In this document: piece by piece, positions 6,438 to 10,099 of the stretch
How the letters are laid out: each line of letters opens with the position of its first letter
How positions within the stretch are numbered: the stretch's first letter is position 1
Source of the DNA: an uncultured Eubacterium sp.
GTDB lineage: Bacteria; Bacillota; Clostridia; Lachnospirales; Lachnospiraceae
Assembly: GCA_910585745.1 (NCBI GenBank)
Contig: CAJUFM010000026.1
Span: 27,797-37,895, forward strand
DNA length: 10,099 nt
Reading direction: 5' to 3'
The notes under the pieces: model-generated
The model's input: the letters and a program-made list of their open reading frames with translations, nothing else
The model's database searches: none
Told to the model about the DNA's origin: nothing
Program-made: the position numbers and the translations under genes

Positions 6438-8345
6438 TTATGCCTCACGCTTTTTCTTCCTGTGAAGAGAGAAATAGAATATCGTCGCCAGCAGAAGAAG
6501 GAAGAATACTACCCCTCCTGCATTTCCAAGCGGTGTCTCTAATTTGATCAAATCTGCCAGTGTACTGCCGCCTTTCAATGGTATCACAGCAAATACGGCA
6601 AGCAGAATACCGATCAAACCTTCTCCAGCAATCAGACCGGAGCTGTACAGTATGCCCCTGTCGATGACATCCTTATTTTCCTCTTTGCTTTTCCCTGCTT
6701 TATTCCACTCAAAGAACCAGCGGATCATGCCTCCGATAAAGATCGGCACAGAAAGGTAGATCGGCAGATACAGTCCAATGGCGATCGGCAGCACAGGAAG
6801 ACCAAGCACTTCGATGACTACCGCGATAAAGATACCACAAAATACAAGCCCCCAGGGAAGAGTTCCACCCATAACACCTTCCACCACCAGTTTCATCAGA
6901 GTAGCCTGGGGAGCCGGAAGCTGCTGCTCACCAAATCCCCATGCCGCGTTCAGCAGATACATCACGCCACCGATAGCAAGGGCAGATACCAGTGCACCCA
7001 CCAGTTCACCGATCTGCTGGCGTATCGGTGTAGCGCCAACGATATATCCGGTTTTCAGATCCTGGGAAGTATCTCCTGCCATCGCCGCCACAATACAGAT
7101 CACTGTACCAATACAGATTGCGGATGCCATGCCTTCATATCCTGTCATCCCGGTGGCTTTCAGCATCGCCGTAGCGATTAGAAGAGTGGCGATCGCCATT
7201 CCCGATACCGGGTTATTGGATGAGCCTACAAGTCCCACCATGCGGCTGGACACCGTGGCAAAGAAAAACCCAAATACAACGATGATCAGTGCACCGATCA
7301 GGCTTACCGGAACAGATGGCAACAGCCAGATCACAAGGGCGATCACGAGGGCGCCGCCCATGACAACAGGCAGCGGCAGATCCTTATTCGTCCTTAGTTC
7401 GGTGGCATCCTTGTGTCCGAAGCCCTTCACTGCTTTGGAAAATGTTTTTACGATCGTAGGCATCGATTTGACCAGACTAATGATTCCTCCGGCCGCCACA
7501 GCTCCAGCCCCGATATATCGGATATAAGAACCCCAGATACCGGAAGCGCCCAGTGTAGAAATCGGCTTTTCACCCGGCGCCATAATCATGTCCCCTCCAA
7601 AGAGACTGATCAGTGGGATTATGACAAACCAGCCCAGCACACCACCGGCAAACATATAAGAAGAAATCTTTTTACCGCATATAAATCCAACGCCTGCCAG
7701 CGCAGGAAGCACGTCCGCACCAAAACCAGCACGAAGCGGCTTGACCTCCCATGCCACCTCAGAAGGAAATAGACATAATCCGTCAGCAATAAATTTATAC
7801 AAAGCAGATATCCCCAGTCCGGAAAATACTACTTTTGATTTATCACCGCCACTTTCTCCGGCAAGCAGAACTTCTGCACATGCCGTACCTTCCGGAAATG
7901 GCAGCACACCATGTTCTTCAACGATCAATGCCGTTCGCAGCGGCACCATAAACAAAACACCAAGCAGTCCGCCGCACACAGCGATCACAGATATTTCCAC
8001 AAAAGAGGGCGCAGATACCGCTTCACTCTCTGCCGCCCACATAAACAGTGCCGGAAGGGTAAAGATCGCGCCTGCCGCCAAAGATTCTCCAGCGGAACCG
8101 ATGGTCTGTACCATATTATTTTCCAGTATATTATCCCGTCGCAAAACAAAACGGATCAATCCCATGGAGATCACTGCCGCCGGAATCGAGGCTGACACAG
8201 TCATTCCCACACGCAAACCAAGATAAGCGTTGGCTGCCCCAAACACAACTGCAAGAATAATCCCGAGGATCACGGATACCAGTGTCATTTCCGGCACAAC
8301 CTTGTCTGCAGGGATAAATGGCTTAAACTCCTTTTTTTCATCCAT
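6438..8345 (-). CDS. OPT family oligopeptide transporter
   Basis: This 635-residue, strongly hydrophobic protein has well over ten predicted membrane segments. It carries OPT-family landmarks: AANAYLGLRVGMTVSASIPA near 37-56, a stretch with LPFPEGTACAEVL at 148-160, SSNNPVSGMAIATLL at 375-389 and AGDTSQDLKTGYIVGATP at 423-440. Length and motifs fit the bacterial subgroup annotated as putative oligopeptide transporter, which is proposed to be driven by the proton gradient and to import peptides. It may also carry metal chelates, as some plant YSL relatives do; the sequence does not settle the substrate. It is the first gene of an operon with the PqqD-like gene and pepD, which favours peptides. 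The start at 8345 has a modest GAGAGG ribosome site about 11 bp upstream, and the protein ends in a basic KKKREA tail. Confidence 0.95.
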   Translation of the reverse strand: MDEKKEFKPFIPADKVVPEMTLVSVILGIILAVVFGAANAYLGLRVGMTVSASIPAAVISMGLIRFVLRRDNILENNMVQTIGSAGESLAAGAIFTLPALFMWAAESEAVSAPSFVEISVIAVCGGLLGVLFMVPLRTALIVEEHGVLPFPEGTACAEVLLAGESGGDKSKVVFSGLGISALYKFIADGLCLFPSEVAWEVKPLRAGFGADVLPALAGVGFICGKKISSYMFAGGVLGWFVIIPLISLFGGDMIMAPGEKPISTLGASGIWGSYIRYIGAGAVAAGGIISLVKSMPTIVKTFSKAVKGFGHKDATELRTNKDLPLPVVMGGALVIALVIWLLPSVPVSLIGALIIVVFGFFFATVSSRMVGLVGSSNNPVSGMAIATLLIATAMLKATGMTGYEGMASAICIGTVICIVAAMAGDTSQDLKTGYIVGATPIRQQIGELVGALVSALAIGGVMYLLNAAWGFGEQQLPAPQATLMKLVVEGVMGGTLPWGLVFCGIFIAVVIEVLGLPVLPIAIGLYLPIYLSVPIFIGGMIRWFFEWNKAGKSKEENKDVIDRGILYSSGLIAGEGLIGILLAVFAVIPLKGGSTLADLIKLETPLGNAGGVVFFLLLLATIFYFSLHRKKKREA

Positions 8346-8390
8346 AATCTCTATACCTCTCTTTTAGTAATATTTCACACCCTATTGTGT

Positions 8391-8418
8391 AGTATATCAT
8401 AAAGCTGACGATTGCGAA
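8391..8418 (-). promoter_or_regulatory. Promoter for the OPT-pqqD-like-pepD operon
   Basis: On the minus strand a TTCGCA -35 box (8418-8413, four of six) and a TATACT -10 box (8396-8391, five of six) are 16 bp apart. The -10 box is preceded by TGA, an extended -10 (TGN) pattern. The predicted leader is about 40 nt. Confidence 0.55.
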
Positions 8419-8426
8419 AGGAAAAA

Positions 8427-8457
8427 TGATTTTTGTCATGCTCCGTTTGATTTTTGT
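8427..8457. repeat. Direct repeat pair TGATTTTTGT in the divergent promoter region
   Basis: TGATTTTTGT occurs exactly at 8427-8436 and 8448-8457, 21 bp apart (two helical turns). The left copy is part of a dyad (ATGA-TTTTTG-TCAT), and the right copy covers most of the chemoreceptor -35 box. The pair sits between the two divergent promoters and is a candidate operator for both units. Confidence 0.5.
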
Positions 8458-8475
8458 TAAAATTAGTGATAAAAT
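8447..8475 (+). promoter_or_regulatory. Promoter for the chemoreceptor gene
   Basis: TTGATT (8447-8452, four of six) is followed after 17 bp by TAAAAT (8470-8475, five of six). A strong GGAGG ribosome site is at 8501-8505, 6 bp before the ATG. No sigma-D (flagellar) type promoter was recognised, though such genes often use one. Confidence 0.6.
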
Positions 8476-8511
8476 TGAAACTAATATAAAATAGTTTAAA
8501 GGAGGAACTTT

Positions 8512-9984
8512 ATGGAACTGGAAATTCTAAAAAATGAAGAGAAGAGAATGAATCTGGTCATGTTTCTCTTCCTTACTATTATCCCATGTGTAGCACTTGG
8601 ATATGTACTATTATTCAACAAGGGAGCCCTAAGAGACTGCATCGTCCTTTTAATGGTTTCATGTAGTATTCTGGTACGAATATTTGAGAAACCGCTAGGC
8701 AAGTTTGCTAAATATTTGTACATCTCTATACTGCCACTTCTGGGGATCGTAACGATCGTATTCGGAAGTCCTGCTGCTTTCGGAGCGATGGCAGAAGCAT
8801 ATTTCCTTGTACTGTTCCTTACAGTGCCCTATTATGACACAAGTCTTGTCTGGGTATGCACCGGCGTTACCATCGTGCCAAATGTTATCGCCATGTTTAT
8901 CTTTCCAGATGCATATTTGGCGATGTACACCCAGTCCATCTGGATCTTTGTATGGATGGTCTATGTCCTTGCCGCTGTCGTCGCCATCTTTATTATTAAG
9001 AGGGCACACTCTCTGTTCCTTTCTGTAGAGGAAAAAGAACATGAGATGGAACACCTTCTTTCAAATGTCCGCAACGCTTTTGACGGACTGGAGGAATCTT
9101 CCGCAAAGATTTACGATTCCTTACATAATTTTGAGGCAAGTACGACACAGATCGCCGCTTCCACCAGCCAGATTGCTGACAGTGCCGATGTCCAGATCCA
9201 ACAGGTAAAAGGAAGTCTTGATATTTTCAGCGATCTGGATAACAAGATCCAGAATTCCGAAACACGTGTCAACCAGACGATGGATACAATCCTTCACCTG
9301 AAAGAGAAAAACGATGAAGGGATTCGGGCGATTGAAATACTTTCGGAGAAATTTAGCGAAAATATTTCCTCTACGCAGGTGGCATCAGAAGGTGTGAATT
9401 CTCTGGTGCAGAAATCGAATTCCATCGGTGAGATCATTGAAAGCATCAGTCAGATCGCACAGCAGACAAACCTTCTTGCACTGAATGCAGCCATAGAGGC
9501 AGCGAGAGCCGGTGAGGCAGGGAAGGGATTTGCCGTAGTAGCCGATGAGATCAACATGCTGTCAGGGGAATCCGCCACCGCAACCCAGAAGATCGACGCA
9601 ATCCTGAAAGATGTCATCACTACAGTGAATGAAGTAAACAAAGTGATTGATAACAATAATGTCATCGTGAAGGAATCCAACGATAAACTGAACGATACCG
9701 TTAAGATTTTTGAGAGTATGCTTCATTCTTCCGAGGAAGTCCTCAATGTTACGGATCTGCTGAAGAACGAACTGGCAAATATCATTGATATCAAAGAACG
9801 TTTGTCAGAGGCAATGGAGCGGGTGGAAGATATATCACAGAGTTCTGTGCAGACTACAGGCGAGATCAGTGCCTCTACAGAAGAACAGGCATCTGGCGTG
9901 GAAAATATTCTGAAAACCATGAAAAACGTGCAAGACGGTATGGAACAGCTCTCTGCTGTATTAAATACCAATCCAGAAGAATAA
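8512..9984 (+). CDS. Methyl-accepting chemotaxis protein with a membrane-embedded sensor
   Basis: The 490-residue protein begins with about six hydrophobic segments (roughly 14-36, 42-57, 68-84, 90-106, 111-131 and 142-163) joined by short loops. It has no large extracellular domain and no clear HAMP domain. From about 170 to the end it is coiled-coil, with the chemoreceptor signalling tip at about 315-355: IAQQTNLLALNAAIEAARAG, then GKGFAVVADEINMLS. This tip binds the CheA kinase and CheW adaptor. The usual EIRxLAxxS after the hairpin turn is EINMLSGES, with Asn for the conserved Arg. EISASTEEQASGV at 451-463 resembles a methylation-site helix. No NWETF-type CheR-binding tail is present. The gene ends in tandem stops (TAATAA). 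The ligand is unknown; the membrane-only sensor suggests a signal sensed in or near the membrane. It is divergent from the peptide operon and may be co-regulated with it (inference). Confidence 0.93.
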   Translation: MELEILKNEEKRMNLVMFLFLTIIPCVALGYVLLFNKGALRDCIVLLMVSCSILVRIFEKPLGKFAKYLYISILPLLGIVTIVFGSPAAFGAMAEAYFLVLFLTVPYYDTSLVWVCTGVTIVPNVIAMFIFPDAYLAMYTQSIWIFVWMVYVLAAVVAIFIIKRAHSLFLSVEEKEHEMEHLLSNVRNAFDGLEESSAKIYDSLHNFEASTTQIAASTSQIADSADVQIQQVKGSLDIFSDLDNKIQNSETRVNQTMDTILHLKEKNDEGIRAIEILSEKFSENISSTQVASEGVNSLVQKSNSIGEIIESISQIAQQTNLLALNAAIEAARAGEAGKGFAVVADEINMLSGESATATQKIDAILKDVITTVNEVNKVIDNNNVIVKESNDKLNDTVKIFESMLHSSEEVLNVTDLLKNELANIIDIKERLSEAMERVEDISQSSVQTTGEISASTEEQASGVENILKTMKNVQDGMEQLSAVLNTNPEE

Positions 9985-9996
9985 TAAACTTGATAC

Positions 9997-10051
9997 CTCC
10001 TATGTTGTTTTCTGTGTAGTCTACAAACATCACTATGATACAACATAGGAG
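9997..10051. repeat. 12-bp perfect inverted repeat with inner dyad after the chemoreceptor gene
   Basis: CTCCTATGTTGT (9997-10008) is the exact reverse complement of ACAACATAGGAG (10040-10051). The 31-bp spacer contains the small dyad TGTAG-T-CTACA (10015-10025). No T-run follows on the plus strand, so it does not look like a standard terminator. It could be an operator, a recombination site or the end of a mobile element. Confidence 0.65.
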
Positions 10052-10082
10052 CTTCCTGTATAATTCAAGTATAGGAACTTCC
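10048..10082. repeat. Imperfect inverted repeat with an exact half FRT-like arm
   Basis: GGAGCTTCCTGTATA (10048-10062) and TATAGGAACTTCC (10070-10082) form an imperfect dyad with a short AT-rich centre. The right arm GTATAGGAACTTC (10069-10081), with two more bases before it, is identical to one arm of the yeast Flp target site; the left arm matches only partly. A TATAAT at 10059-10064 in its centre could be a -10 box for a gene beyond the right edge. Nothing here shows that it is a functional recombination site. Confidence 0.45.
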
Positions 10083-10099
10083 GAGAAAGAAGGTTGAGA

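Noticed and set aside
6778..7527. 249-codon plus-strand open frame opposite the OPT gene
   Set aside because: It is antisense to a clearly conserved membrane protein, and its Ile-, Thr- and Pro-rich make-up is what the reverse of such a gene gives. No ribosome site was seen.
9997..10051. Rho-independent terminator for the chemoreceptor gene
   Set aside because: The stem has a 31-bp loop, modest GC and no T-run on either side.
10069..10081. Engineered FRT scar left by genetic manipulation
   Set aside because: Only one arm matches exactly; the core and left arm differ from the laboratory site and no marker or vector sequence is visible.

Overview
The window looks like chromosome from a gut-type anaerobic Firmicute, most likely Lachnospiraceae or a close relative within Clostridia. 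This rests on purine-rich AGGAGG-type ribosome sites, AT-rich spacers with sigma-A-like promoters, and the protein types: a secreted adhesin with a Pro-Thr tail, an HD-GYP sensor, an M20 dipeptidase (PepD), an OPT peptide transporter and a HAMP-less chemoreceptor. No rRNA, tRNA, CRISPR array, phage gene or transposase gene is visible, and the genus cannot be fixed from this sequence alone.

Layout. Bases 1-1832 (minus) hold the first 610 codons of a secreted beta-helix-like surface protein that runs off the left edge inside a Pro-Thr tract. A gene-poor gap (1833-2242) follows. It holds that gene's likely promoter and what looks like a decayed C-terminal scrap of a P-type metal ATPase. Bases 2243-4168 (minus) encode a membrane sensor with dCache, HD-GYP and REC domains, expected to degrade cyclic di-GMP. 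It appears to be transcribed from its own promoter through a leader of about 170 nt that contains a perfect 10-bp inverted repeat. The gap 4169-4605 also holds a rho-independent terminator and a second hairpin. Bases 4606-8345 (minus) form a tight three-gene operon: OPT transporter, a small PqqD-like protein, and PepD, with spacers of 5 and 15 bp. From a divergent promoter region (8346-8511), a chemoreceptor gene runs rightward (8512-9984). The last 115 bp hold nested inverted repeats, including an exact copy of one 13-bp arm of the yeast FRT site.

How the parts may work together (inference). The OPT protein would import peptides and PepD would cut dipeptides to amino acids, while the PqqD-like protein has an unknown, possibly peptide-binding, role between them. 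The HD-GYP sensor has most of the residues reported for the amino-acid-binding dCache_1AA motif, so the neighbourhood may link peptide use, amino-acid sensing, cyclic di-GMP turnover and chemotaxis. The most unusual items are the stand-alone PqqD-like gene, the sensor with its non-canonical REC domain and long leader, and the repeat cluster at the right edge.
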